Of a stretch of 64,000 nucleotides of DNA, positions 1 to 13,000 are shown in pieces. Source of the DNA: Brachionus rotundiformis (taxonomy: Eukaryota > Rotifera > Eurotatoria > Ploima > Brachionidae); NCBI GenBank assembly GCA_016802295.1, contig JAESIW010000122.1, positions 717,763 through 781,762 on the forward strand, in the 5' to 3' direction. The position numbers and the translations under genes are program-made. Each line of letters opens with the position of its first letter. The stretch's first letter is position 1. The notes beneath the pieces are model-generated. The model saw nothing but the letters and a program-made list of their open reading frames with translations, ran no database searches and was not told the origin of the DNA.

Positions 1-722
1 GCAATATTTAGCCATTGGTCATCGAACTAATAATGTTATACATCAAGTTCTTATCTTGACATTAATGATGTTCTATCTAAAGTTAATCCTGGCGAAATTG
101 AACCAAAATTATCAAAGTTAAATGTAAATAAATCTATCATCGGTTTGCCTGCAAGATTTTAAAGTGTATAATCAGGGAAAGATTTATTTTCTTTCTTCAA
201 GAAGATAATCTCATCGTTGGTAGTCAACATGGTTTAAACATGGCAAAGATTTAGACAAAATTATATGCATCTTTGGTCAGACCACACTTATAGTGTGTGG
301 TTCAAGTATGGAATCAAAATAAAAAGATGGATGTGAATTCATGAAAAAGAAAAGGTGCAGGAACGTGTCATAAAACACATGTGACTTTGGTAGGTATGGA
401 CTATGGAACGCGATTGCTGAAGAAGGGTCTTACCACAATAAGAAAAAAGCGAAGATTTGATTGAAATGTTTAATCTAGCAAATGAATTGGAACAAGCTAA
501 ACTAACTCGAGTCCCTTTATCTATATTTGAAGAGAAAGATCAACGTTAGGAGGAAATAGTTTTAGAATGCACAGGTAGAGCTTTCCTTCCAAATTGAGAA
601 ATGATTTTGCAAATGAAGTGACGGCCGACAGTTGTCCCACAATGGAACAGATTGCCAGATGATGTTATAAAATCCACAAGGGAGTCTTCAAGACAGACAT
701 TCTTGCTACAAAGTCCCAACAA
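1..722 (+). mobile_element. Decayed LINE (non-LTR retrotransposon) 3' end
   Basis: Translating all three plus-strand frames gives broken pieces of the C-terminal part of a non-LTR retrotransposon ORF2. About 260-300 reads KLYASLVRPHL, then VQVWNQ. About 340-375 reads EKVQERVIKH, and about 440-530 reads EDLIEMFNLANELEQAKL. This matches the usual order LYxSLVRPHLEYxxQVW, EKVQRRxTK and RGDLIEMFKxxNG of such elements. The pieces lie in different frames with stops between them, so the copy is dead. The reverse transcriptase core is not in the window. A second relic at 27.5-28.3 kb is of the same type. Confidence 0.7.
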
Positions 723-1444
723 TAAATACTAATTGACTAACTTATCTTAAAAATATGAACTTTTTAAACCCAATTTTAATGATTCTATTATTATACTTGA
801 AAATTATTTATTTGGTTTTCTAATTTTTCATATTTTTTTATTGTATAACTTAGGACCTAGATGTATAAAATACAAAAATTACTATAATTAAAGTTATGTA
901 TCCGGAGTCTCCTGGAGTGAAGCCACTTTCCAGTAGATGTGTCAATGGATAAAGCATTTCGAAATAGTTGTAGCCAATTGTTCTGATAATTAGATCATGG
1001 ATGATATCAAATTGACCTGAATGTGATTTTTGGAACCTTCTATGGCACTTTTTCTTTAGTATTTGTTCTATTGATGACAAAAAAATTTCTGATATTTTGG
1101 TTGCACCACACATGAGAAACAGAAAGGAAAGACCAGTTGTTGCTGTTCTAATCAAAAGACTTTTTGTGCTGAATATAGAGAAATAATTTAAATTTAAACA
1201 TTCTTCGTGTTGGGTTGAATTTAAAAACTGCATTGTTAATTAATTAAAAATTTTAGATTAAAATAAAATTTATTTTTATTCTTTATATTTCACCACCAAC
1301 ATAAATTCATAAGACCTTTTTTTTTTTAAAAAAAAAAATAATTATATATGTGTGCGAAGATTTTTCAAATAAATAAATAAATAGATAAATAAATTTGTTT
1401 AGTTTTTGAAAAAAATATTTTTAGATAATTAAAATCAATTATGT

Positions 1445-1713
1445 TTATTCTAAGTCAAAATTTTCTTTTGAGTTGTTGAATCGTGTGTCGTTTAGGCGAT
1501 CGCTCAACCTGGGCAAAACACGGTCCCAAAAGGCGCTCTCAACAGATCTATCTCTTCGTCTGTATCTCGAGTAGCCATTGAATTTGTTCGGAAATGGAAG
1601 TCGTGGCAAAACCAATTTGGGATCATAATGAGGATCGGCCTTTCTTACCTTGTCTCCCATTTGAAGACCAGGGTCTGTATCACGCAAACTCAATGTACCG
1701 GCAATACCATGAA
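1445..1713 (-). CDS. Terminal coding exon of an unrecognised gene
   Basis: An open frame on the minus strand runs from a plausible acceptor (tttaag, exon start about 1713, phase 1) to a stop at 1445. The product is about 90 residues, rich in Arg, Asp and Pro, with the phrases LVLPRLPFP and RDRSVESAFWDRVLP. There is no ATG near its start, so it should be a downstream exon. The GC content is clearly above the surrounding sequence, which supports coding. It may belong to the 1921-2433 segment just upstream on the same strand, but the obvious donor there (GGA|GTATTT, phase 0) does not match the phase. I do not recognise the family. Confidence 0.45.
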
Positions 1714-1920
1714 CTTAAAATTTAAATATTTAGATCAAAATAAGGCCTCAGGTTGTAGACAATTAAAAACACGATTTAGATAAAAATTTAGATACTTTGA
1801 TTTAGGCTATTTGATAGAAACTTTATATTGAAGGGGTCTTTTTCAAAACGCGTCCGAAATTCGGGCATACCAATCAACGATTTTAGCTTTAATTAATAAA
1901 TTTTTAGAAAAAAAATTTTT

Positions 1921-2433
1921 TTATCTTTTAATAAATACTCCTCTAAAGTCATGAGGTTTAGGATTTTTGTATTGTTCAAGACCATCTCTGAAGCCCATGA
2001 GCTTTGAGGCTTCGATACGAGCACCGTCAGGTGTGAGCTGCCGAAATGTCTTTTGGAAGTCAGCCTCTGAGTCTGACTTGTTAGCTTCGTAATTATCGTT
2101 CAGATAACTTTCTACAATTGACTTATCTGCTGATAATTTCTCTATTTGTAGATTGTCCCCGGGCTGGATGGGTCTCAAATATTTGTCGTAAGTCCAAGGT
2201 TTGATGGCATCTTTGGAGTTTCGCTTTACCGGCTTAGGATGGTACAATTTTACACTAAAATCTATGGGCTGAATGTCCCAAACAGAATTTATTTCCTTTT
2301 TTTTCTCAAATTGTCTTTGATTGTCGCTACGTGTTTCTATCAGAGCTCGAGATGCTTCAAAATTTCGCTTATTATAAAAACTGAGCGTCGATGCACCCAA
2401 ATCTTGGTAACTACCATTTAATTCGAGGCTCAT
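1921..2433 (-). CDS. Unrecognised soluble protein, 170 aa
   Basis: An ATG-initiated minus-strand frame of 170 codons stands in AT-rich flanks with visibly higher GC. The product is hydrophilic and charged, without membrane segments or signal peptide. Short phrases are VWDIQPIDFSVKLYHPKP and IKPWTYDKYLRPIQPGD. The frame either ends at the stop at 1921 or leaves through a GTATTT donor a few codons earlier to an exon nearer the left end (1445-1713). The proline/aromatic-rich, repeat-free style resembles small ciliary microtubule-associated proteins, but I see no family-specific motif, so no function is assigned. Confidence 0.55.
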   Translation of the reverse strand: MSLELNGSYQDLGASTLSFYNKRNFEASRALIETRSDNQRQFEKKKEINSVWDIQPIDFSVKLYHPKPVKRNSKDAIKPWTYDKYLRPIQPGDNLQIEKLSADKSIVESYLNDNYEANKSDSEADFQKTFRQLTPDGARIEASKLMGFRDGLEQYKNPKPHDFRGVFIKR

Positions 2434-4048
2434 TGTTTAATACACATTTCATAATTTAACCAATTTATGATTTTTTATTTTTGTTTAAAATCACTTTTAA
2501 TTCTATTCCGACTAATTATTTAATGTTTTCTTTTTAATTTTGTGTTCCAAAGACATATTAAAAATTAATGTTCATTTCCATGGAAAAATTGGTTTTCACA
2601 ACTTTTAAAAAAGGTTTCTAATTTTGTTTGTGTAAAACACTGAAAAGAAACTTGTAGATTAATTAGATTTTTTTTTCTAAAGTGAATTGAAATAAACTAA
2701 TATGCGGAAAAGCCAAAGAAATTTTTTCTTGATTAAAATATTTTCTTATATTTATTAAAAATTACTTTTTGTTGAAATAAAGGTATCATTTTATTATTTT
2801 TTTATATTTATGGATATGTTGGTTTATTAAAATCAAAGAAAAAGTATTTATTATATGATATAGAAATGTTCAAAATTATTTTTACTCATCTTGAAATTTT
2901 AAATTAAAAAAATTAAATTGGCAATTCAAAAAAAGAATAAATTATATACCATCAAAAGTGATTATTTAAGATTAAAACAAGAATCAAATAAAAGTTTATC
3001 TTTTCTAACATTTAAAGAAATATGCGTTTATTTGCTTTCAAAATAATATATCTTTATTAAAAATATAAAATGTTGTCTTTACTCTTTAAGAACTCTTGTT
3101 TTAAGTGAATTTTTTTTAATTATGATATTATTTTTAATCAAAATGGAAGTTTTTAAATGCTTTTGATTAAATCTCTGATGATATTAATCAAAAAAAAAAT
3201 ACTTGAATGTTTAATAATTCTAAATCAAATTCAATTAGTTGTATTATAAGCTAGAGTTTTAGAATTTAGACTTTGATTATCAATTAAAATAATCAATAGA
3301 CATCAAATGCCAGTCTAGGTATAATTTCATATTTATTAATTAATTTTATTGGCAAATAAACAAATCAGCATTTGGAATTTGGTTGTATATCAAACTTGGC
3401 GCCTAAAAAAATTCCAACAAAAAATAAACATTGATAAATAAACAATTAACATTTATTATTAAAGTTAAAATTAAACAGAATATTCACCTCAAAGACTAGT
3501 GTAATTTTCATCTGTTTTATTTTGTGTTTAGTCTATCTATGCATAAAAATAAGAGAAATTTTTAATTGTTTATTAAAAATTAAACTAATTTTAAAAAATT
3601 TCATTATTTATATATTTATAATCTAAGCAGAAAAAAATAAAAATTTGATGCCTTTTAAAATATCGAACATTCAAAATAAAAAGAATGGTTTTGAAATTAT
3701 CTATAAGCTTTTTTGTATTGTTTTTCTATTGTCAAAAACACAGCCAAATAGGTACGTTCGAAAAATATTTGAAACTTAAAAGTTTATTAATATTATCAAG
3801 TACTAAAAAAATATAGTTCTTGATTTAAAAAAAAATAAATGTTGATTTAAAATATGAATGAATTCGATCCATTTGCTTGTTCATGTGTTTTCTATTCGGC
3901 ATTTCTATTCGGACCATCATCTGAAACAAAATATTAAAATTAGAAATTAAATATTAACAAAAAGAAAATAAAAAAAAAATTATTTAAATATTTAATGAGA
4001 TTTAGGCAAAAGCATGCTAGAGATAATTAGAACAAAGATTACTAAGAG
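2434..4048. other. AT-rich intergenic stretch
   Basis: Homopolymer-rich AT sequence with no convincing coding segment. A short hydrophobic plus-strand start at 3685 followed by a GTACGT donor resembles a signal-peptide exon, but no continuing exon was found. The 3' flank of the Sp17/igloo locus lies at the right end. Confidence 0.5.
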
Positions 4049-7000
4049 TTATTTATTGGCAGAGCGAAGCTCAACAAGTTTAGGTTTAAGCTGTTTGCGG
4101 GTTTTGTATCCGCGGAAAGTTGATTGAATCTTAATGGCAGCAAGTTCGGGATTATTGTTGAAATTTTTGCCACAATTGGAAGCTGATTCGGCCTTGTTGG
4201 TGTTTGTTTTGATGCCCTTGCGGGTCTTGTATCCCCGGAAAGTGGACTGAATCTTGGTCGCCGCTCTGTCTAATAGACCTTTGGGCTCACCTTCTTTGTC
4301 TCTTTTATTTGAATCCATACCGCAAATAGGAGTATTAGAGATAATATGAGAATTATAGTTAGAATTATTGTGAATATAATCCGCCACCAAATCATTTTTA
4401 TTATCAGAATAAGTCGAATTTAAATCAACAGATTTTTCTAATTTATTATCTAATGATGCTTTTGGGTTTGATGCAAGTGTTGACTCCTCGTTTGAGTTTG
4501 CTTTTCTCTTATCTTTGATAACTTCTAATCAAAACTTAGTCTTATTCTCACACAAGTCTTAATCAATACTGAAAACATTCTTCAAATAGTTTCGAGCAAA
4601 ATTACCGAGCTTTATTAACATGCAAGTTTTATTTTAAATATTTTTCTAATATAACTATTTAGGAGTTTTAATAAATAATCAGCTTGAGATTATTAACTAG
4701 CATTAGCATTTCTTAACAAAACAGCATTAATTACGGCAGCACAAGACGGGCGTTTTGGAGAAAAGAAATTTATTTTAATTTAAAATTCAGTCAGTCAATC
4801 AATCAAATAGATAACAAAGAGAGTTAATTTCCATATTCCAGGATAGCAAAAATCAGCAGTAGTAATATTTTGTTATACCTTTGTGTTGATGTAAGTCCTT
4901 GCGTGTCTTAAAGCCTCTATAAGTTGCCTGAATCTTAATAGCAGCTTTCTCGCTATCAGAGTCGAATTCAGCTTGATTGACACCGAGATCATTAATCTCG
5001 TTCTCATTAATGCTTACTTTTATTTAATTTAATTAGATTTAATTTATTCTCAAATCAAGAAGGCACTAAATCTCATGCAAAAATTTCAGCAAGAACAAAA
5101 CCAAAATCGCTTACCTTCATTCTGACGTGCTTCGTGTCCTTTGAACGCCGCTTGAATGGTGGTCGCAGCCTCGTTCTCTTCCTCACCATTTACCGGTGCT
5201 TCGCTCTAAATTAACCAAAGCATTAGATAATTATTTCCTCCTAAATATCATATCACAATTCAAAGTCCCACAATATTAAATAAATATTTTCTTTTGTTTA
5301 AAATTTTTAATAATTTAAGATCTTGTCAACATTAATTAATACTTTAAAAGGTTGTTACTTTACAGAATTGGAAATTTGCACAGTTTTACCAAAACATCTT
5401 TAAAAATGCAACTAAGTGGACCATGTTCCATTTACAGAGCTTGCTTTTGATCTCTTATACTACAAAGCCCGACTGATTAATTACAAAAATTTCAAATTAA
5501 AATATCAAAAGAAATAGTATTTTGATAACTTCATTTCTTTGAGATAATTTTCAAGCTTATATTTTTAAAAAAGGGATCTTAAAAACCTTTCTAGTGTTAA
5601 AAAAGTTACAAGAATTTTAAAAATTTTTTTCTGTTCTATTGTACTAAATTTGACAAAGCCCAAATTTAATTTAATTAGTTAAATATTGGAAATTGTTCAT
5701 TTAAAAACCGATTTTTTATTTTTTTTTATTTTTTCAAGAGTTTTTTCTCATTCTAAACACATTAACAAAATAAAAAATCTTCTTTATTAATGAGTTAAAA
5801 ATTCTAATATTCATTTACAAAATGCTTGTTTTTGTGTCAAATGTGTCATGTGATTCCCACAAATTAAGTAAAAAAAAAGTTAAAATAAATTTTCAAGATA
5901 ATGGGGTTTTACCCTCAATCATATATTTAAAAAATAAATGAATATAAAAATTTATCACTGGGCTGGATAAGGAACATTCCAAACTGCACGGGCCTCTCCC
6001 CCAAACAATTATTTAATTTTTTAACTAGTTCTATAAACTTATCTAATTATTACTATCTTGTCTATATTATCTAATAAAAAACTAAAACATGGAAGGACCG
6101 TGTATCCATTCCGACCTAAATAAAATAAATATATATGATGGATTAACAAATGGCACAGACTTTGAACTGCTTATTTTATATTAAAGAATATATCGTTTGA
6201 AAATAGATATATAAAATATTTTTAAAAAATATATTCAAAAACCTTAAATGAATCATTGTTGTAGAATCGGTCATCCAGTAAACTTTGCTTCAAAACAGGG
6301 TCCAATTGGCCTTTTTCTAAAATTTTTTTTGTTAAAAATTAAATTTTATCCAGCAACAATTGGAAATTATTTTCCAAAATTTGTTCACCAAATTAAAGCA
6401 CTATTAAACTTTAAATAAAAAAATGTGTTTTAAGTGATCAAATTTTTGAAAATATTCAACATAAGCTTGATTGATTGATTAAATAATTTATGTTATCCTA
6501 GTACCTAAATTATCATTATCTAAAGGGCTAGTTAGAACACAAGTTTCAGTAATAACAGTTGTCTTAACATATAGTGAGGCATTGTTGCCGTCATCGTCAT
6601 TAGACGTGTCATTTGTTGGCTGCTGATTGTCTGCATCATCTGGCAAAGTGTCAGCGTTTATTTCGCTTGTTTTTATACTTTCTTGAGTATCTGACGCGAA
6701 CTGAATGGTGTCGTCCTGGGTCACATTGGTCAATTCTTCGTTCTTGCTTGCATCGGCCAGCTCATTTAGATTGGTTGTTAGGTTGACAGCTCTGATGATG
6801 TGGGAAGAGAGTGCCGGCGTTTCGTTTAAATACGACTCAGAGCCTTCCGATTGAGGAGTTATTGGCGACAGATTTATTGACTGATAATTGTCCACCAATT
6901 CGATGTATTTTGGTTGATCATCGAATCGGTTCAAAATTTCGTCAATCTCGTCTCGGCTCAATGCCACCTCTGTGTCATCTACTTGCTTATTTACAACGTA

Positions 7001-10000
7001 GGCATCTTTGGCTTTGGGGCTAGCGTGTACAATTGGCCGAGCTTTATTGGACAAAAAAAGTATTCTGGCAACTTCAGTCGCTTGGGCACGAGAGAGCAAT
7101 TGAGCCTTGTCCCAGTCGATGAACGGAGTTGACTGATTTGGTTTGGCGCTCTTGGTCTCCGGCGTGTGCGGAGGAGTCAATTGCTCTTGGTCGTCTTTGG
7201 GCTCATTTTTTCTCAAAAAGTCAACCAAGCTAAATTGTTTGCCATGGGCGTCTATCTCTTGATTAATGGCATCCACCGAGCTCTCGATAGTGTCCACTGT
7301 TAGGTCAATAATTCGGTTCTTGTTAGTCTGATTTTTGAACAAGTACTCTGTCGCCTTGAGGGCATCATTTAGGTCTTTGTAAGTGCTTGGTCGATAGTTT
7401 TCATTCTTGTTGGCTATTAGATAGACAGCTTTGGAGGCCACGTCCTTGATCAGGTCGTCGTTCTCCTTGGCCACGGCGGCTGCGAGCACCACGGCCGCCA
7501 TGTTGGCCCCGTTGCCAGCGCCAGAGGCCTGTGGCGCTTTGTGCGACTGGCTGTGCGAAATAAGTTCAGTGTTCAGGTCTCGGTGAACAATGTGACCAAT
7601 GTAGTCTATCACTTGTTGACTGTTTTGCTCGATTTCCTCGATTAGTCGAGGCGACAAGTCGATCGCTTTTGACTTGATTGGCGCCCGCTCGAAGCCGTTT
7701 ATTTTCGGACTCGAATCGGCCAATTTGCCATTTGAACCATTCTCAGTCCGTTTAGTAGACTTTATGTTTTTCTTATGCTTATCCTTGGAGGACGATGAGG
7801 GCTTAGAACTAGCACAACCCATTTTTCATCTGAATTTTAAATTTCAAATCAAAAATTAAACATTTAATTAATGGCTCTAAAATAAACTGGTTGCTAATGA
7901 CAACCGAGCATATATAATATAATAAAACAAAATAATAAAATAGTTTTTTTTCTATTCTTTTATTTAATAATTGCTAAGATCGCCTTGTTGTATCAGTCAA
8001 TTAGGATGAATTGACAAATCTAGGAAAAGCCTGATAACTTAATAAGATCAATAGGAGACCATATGCAAATTGAGGTTGTTTTTGTTGTTCTAGAAATCCT
8101 GAGAGAAGAAGAAATTAGCATTAAAGAATAGATTAAAATTGATTGACAAATATGTGAATCACCATGCCAAACGCCAGCCTCAAATACCACAATCAATCAT
8201 GTCCTGATTTGTTTAGAACAAAGATTTATACGCTTCTAAAATATAAATGATATTTGCTCTATCTAACCTTTGATGGTACTTAAATCAAACAATATGCTAC
8301 AACAAAAATAAAAAGTTGTAATTGGAGCTTGAATAATGGTCTAGAATATGGACGAATGCAAATTGCCACTACTAGAGATTGATTTATGCGAGTCCTAGGA
8401 GCAAGCAATAGCCGCAATTTGATCTATTGCAAAGCGATCTGTTTATCTTTTAGCTTTTTTGTATATGTGTAATTGAATGCTGAGAGTGATGTGCACCGGA
8501 AGCCTAAATTGAGAAATTCTAAACCAAAAATAGTGCTGATTTATTCGCTTTTAATTAGATTGTATAATTTGCGCAAGAATTCTGATTCTAATTAAAAGTA
8601 AAAGAGGCGTAGGACGTGCATTATTATCCTATCTGTCTGCTTGCTAAATTTGTGCTCTGTGTTTATCTAGTCGGCTTTTAGCCGTCGGTCCGACCGGGCC
8701 TAGATAAACATTGGCTGGTAAATATTTGCGCCTCAATTAAGCATCAGGTGGCCCGCTTACATGAAACAAAAATAAATTAATTAAAATTATTCATCACTAA
8801 TCACCTATCTTGAAGAAAATACTTTACGTTTTTTTTTTTTTTTTGTTTTTCTATGTTTTTCTCTTTAATTTTAACATAAAAAAATAATTTTAAATGAATA
8901 ATTTTTATGAAAATTTTGAAATTAAACTTTAAAATTTTTACTCTTTGCAAACATAATTAAAATATGCTACACATACACAACACGCTTTGGAAAATTATCC
9001 CAAAGCACGAGATGATTCTTCAATTCAATTACTAGGCATGCTTACGTCACACTAGTTCAAACGGCTTATTGTTATAAAGCAAAAAAATACTCTTTTTAAT
9101 AAGCTTTTAACTTGTTCTTATTATAACTAGCTTAAGTTGATTTTTTTCCTACTGCTAATAATAATTACTCTTAATAAAACTTTTTGAGAAATATTTTTTT
9201 TTAAAACAAGAAAATAAAATAAAAAAAAAAAATCAATTTTTTATGATAAATTCTGTTTTCAATATGCATATTTTGCCTTCTTCTTCTTCTTCTAGTACAA
9301 CTAGGTTTTCTAAATCTAAGGTGCTTGAAATCTACAAAAATGCTCTATTTGGTTTATTATTAGATAAATTTTATTTTTCCGACATAGCGGCGAGCTCTCC
9401 AGAGACCCGATTCTTATCAGATGAAATAAAATACAACAAATTAACAAAATTTAATCTCAAAATCAGATCTTAACGCAAATAATCGATACTTGCCAATTTT
9501 TTGCTAAACTGGGTCAGATGTAATACGATCGAATTCTGTGCTCATAAACTAAATTCTATGAATCCCATAATAAAATCTAAAGCTATTATTCTTCTTATGA
9601 TTCATTCTCTTCTTTTTTGTTCAAATATGAAAAAGCTATTTCGTTATATATATCATTAAACTCATACTTTGAGCATATTTTATAGAGAGAAATAAATAAA
9701 AAATTATCTTTATATTTTAGTTTTGCCATGGAGAAGTACGCATTGGGAAAACACTTGAATATTTTGCTATTTTATCGCTTTTAAATATTTAAATTGCTTT
9801 TTATTAATGTTTGCCAGTTAGAACTGGTTTTTTATTAGCTTACTAGAATAAAATAATAATAATAATAACTACTCGGAATTTTCTTTTTATTTGTTTATCT
9901 ATTAACTAAATTGAATTATCTATTTGTTTGTTCGGATAGACGAAACAATCGTCTTAATTATTCCCAATCACTTTTTCTTTTTTATTTACAAAAAAATGCA

Positions 10001-13000
10001 AATTAATTGCCAAAAATCCTATCTGCCTTCAATAGACTAGAGCTGACTTGGATCATAAATTGTTAATTTTGATTTATTATGTTAACAAACGATTGCTTCT
10101 TTTAATTGATCCTTAAGCTATTTTTAAAATTTCCTCAAATTAGAAGTCTAAGCTCGCACTAAATGGACCAAAGCTAATTGGGAAAATAATTTTGAATAAT
10201 TAAAGTCGATTTGTGTGTATGTATGTGTGTTTAGGGGCTTAGCAATAGACTGGAGCGTGCTGGACATAGGCCAATTTTTTAATTATGCTGGATAAACGCA
10301 TTTACTTTGGCTTATAAGATCACTACTAAATTAAAGCCATCATTATTTTCTAATTTCAAATTTTTTGAATATATAATGAATTAGCATAAGAGTTTTTTAT
10401 TTTTAAAATAAATAAAAATCATGATCTATTTGAGTAGATAAAGACATGTTTTAATTAGACCATAGGTCTTATCTAAATGGCTTTGATATGCAAGACACTG
10501 CAGACAGTGCCAAATATTTATCTCGACTGGTCCGCTTTTTTAATTAAAAATTTTATTTTGTCTAATTATTTGACCCAATAAATAGTAATGATTGAAAATT
10601 TATGTACGATTTCTCCAGTCTCATTATTTTTAAATACAATCAAATAATAATAATCTCACAATTGAATTACTCAATCAAGCCTAATTGCTTCTAAACCGAT
10701 TAATTTAACAATTAATTAAAAATTACACAAAGCATTGTTTTTTTTTTGTTTTTTTTTTAAAATAATTTATTAAATTTAATTAAAATAAGAAAAAAATTAT
10801 TTTCGTTTTGAAGAAAACATCAAAAATATTTAAGTCTAGACTAAATTTTAAACGTGAGAAAAATTTTTATCTAAAGTGTCTAATTATAGGCAAATTTATC
10901 AGAATAATAAATCGAAAAAATGCAGGACATTAAGAAAAAAAAGCAGTTAGAGTCTAATTTATGTGCATTTTACTTTTCAGACATTTATCTATAGGTTCAA
11001 ACAAAAAAAAAATAAAATATAAAAAATTCTATTCTTCGGAAGCTTTAAGAAACTCATCCAACATTAAAATTACAACACTTTGACCTAATTAAAAAAAAAA
11101 GATAGAGAAAGAATGATGAAAAAAAAACATTAATTATGAGCCAGATTAGATCTAAATTGCTGCAGAAAAAATCAAAAAAGCCTTGTTTTAATACCAAAAT
11201 TAAAATGGTAAACGAATTATTTAATCAATTAATTAATTAATTGTTTTACAACAAACATTGGCTGCTATTCTAATTATGTCTGTTGATGATGGGTGAATAT
11301 GATTCTATTAATTTAATTAGTGCTTATTTCAACTAATTCATTGGTGTTCAATTTGTTAACTGCTTCTTCGGCGGATTGTTTACCATGCTTAAAAAATTCA
11401 CTCTGCACTTGATCTAGTCCGTTCTCGCCATTCAAGATTATTTTGGTTGTCGAAGTGGTCACAGTTGATTGCTCTTCTATTTTAACATTTGTTTCACTCT
11501 CAGATTGTTGACTCTCTTGGTGAAAACCATTGACTGCCGGAGCCTCATCGCCTTGATTCACAATCTCTACAGCAGCATTTATTACTTTGTTGACCACTTG
11601 TTCGGCCTGGCTGCTTATCTCTTCGCCATTTTCATCCACAGCCTCTTCTTTGTTGCTCGTCTCTTCTCTCGCTTGCTGCTCGTTTACAGTCTCTTGAGTC
11701 TCACTCACACTAGTGTTAGTATTGGTCACAGTGGTGCCAGTCTTAACTACTTTCGAATCACCAGAAATATTCTTAATTATATCTTCGAAACAAGGCGCGT
11801 CAGCAGAAGGAACATCCGAAGTAATTACTCTAGTTATTTCCTTAAGTTGACCTCCACTAAGAACTTGTTCAGTCACAGTCCTAGTTACTTTAACAGTTGT
11901 TTTCTCAGTCTCATTCATGACCCCCTGAATGCCGGTATTGGCATTGGCAAGTATATTACTTAGCATAGCGCCAGCCTCGGTGCCCTTAGCAGTCAAAAAG
12001 CCAGTTGTCGAGTTGATTATTTTCGTGACCATGTCCGAATTGTCACTAAATTGTTTGTCGAGCTCTTGTTCTAGCTCGGCCATGTTTTTGACAGTGTCAT
12101 TCTTGATCAAAGCAGCTCCGGCGTCCAGTACAGAATTTATGAACTCTTCGCTATTTTTTCCCAATGAATTTAGAACTTGATTTTTGATCTGTTGAACTAA
12201 ATCTTGGCTTTGGTCGTCTGTGGCCGTTTCGGGCGTTTCGTTCATAGACGAGCTGGCAGTGGTGGTTTGTGTGCGATTTTGGTTCAAATTTTTGAGTGAA
12301 TTCTGCAAAGTTTTGAACGCCTCGTCTTTCAAATACTGTAGTAGCTCGTCGCCCTCTTTCTGTGTGTGCTTGACCACAGTTGTCTGGTAGGTGGTCACTT
12401 CTTTTTTGGCATCATTGGACTCCGCTTGTGCAGTGGTCTCCTCGGAGGCGTTGGCCTTCTCGGCCTCCTCCCGGTCAATGAAGTCAATGTCCTCTTTTTC
12501 GACTTTGGCAGCGGCCGGCTCCTCGGCCTCCTTCTTTTCTCCACTCTCGCTCCCGACTGCTTTTTCTGCTTCGGCAACTGGCTCAGCTGGCTGCTTGACT
12601 TCGGCCTCGGCCGACTCTTTTTTGCTCTTTTTCTTCAAAAAGGGCTTTTTCTCCTTCTTGACCTGCATGTCCTCGTCAACAGCATACTTTGAGTTAGCAC
12701 AACCTCCCATGTTTGAAATCGGCACAAAAGTCACAATTAATTAAAAATTTAATCTAATTCGTCAAGTTTTGTCTAAATTAAATGAAGCAAATTTTTCATA
12801 CATTCATTCAGTAACACAAGTGGAAGTTTGGAAAATTTCAAATCTTGAATTTAAGTTTAAATATACGTAGCTTTTTTAAGCTAGGACAGATTAGAGCCAA
12901 TGACCTGTATGTTTGTGTATGTGTCTATGGCACCGACATAAGTTCAGCTTTTTTTATCTGAGACTGACAGGTTTACAGATAACTCAACCAAAATGCACTC

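Noticed and set aside
850..1233. 127-codon minus-strand frame next to the LINE relic
   Set aside because: Cysteine and isoleucine scattered without domain pattern, no acceptable context, and it adjoins a decayed transposon; likely chance or relic.
3685..3941. Plus-strand signal-peptide-like exon (MVLKLSISFFVLFF) with GTACGT donor
   Set aside because: No following exon keeps an open frame; kept as a possibility only.
9042..9049. TTACGTCA CRE-like site as a promoter for the MGCASSK exon
   Set aside because: It lies 1.2 kb upstream as a single imperfect site; chance is likely.
9243..9473. 76-codon frame in the long intron
   Set aside because: The serine run comes from a simple TCT repeat and there is no other support.
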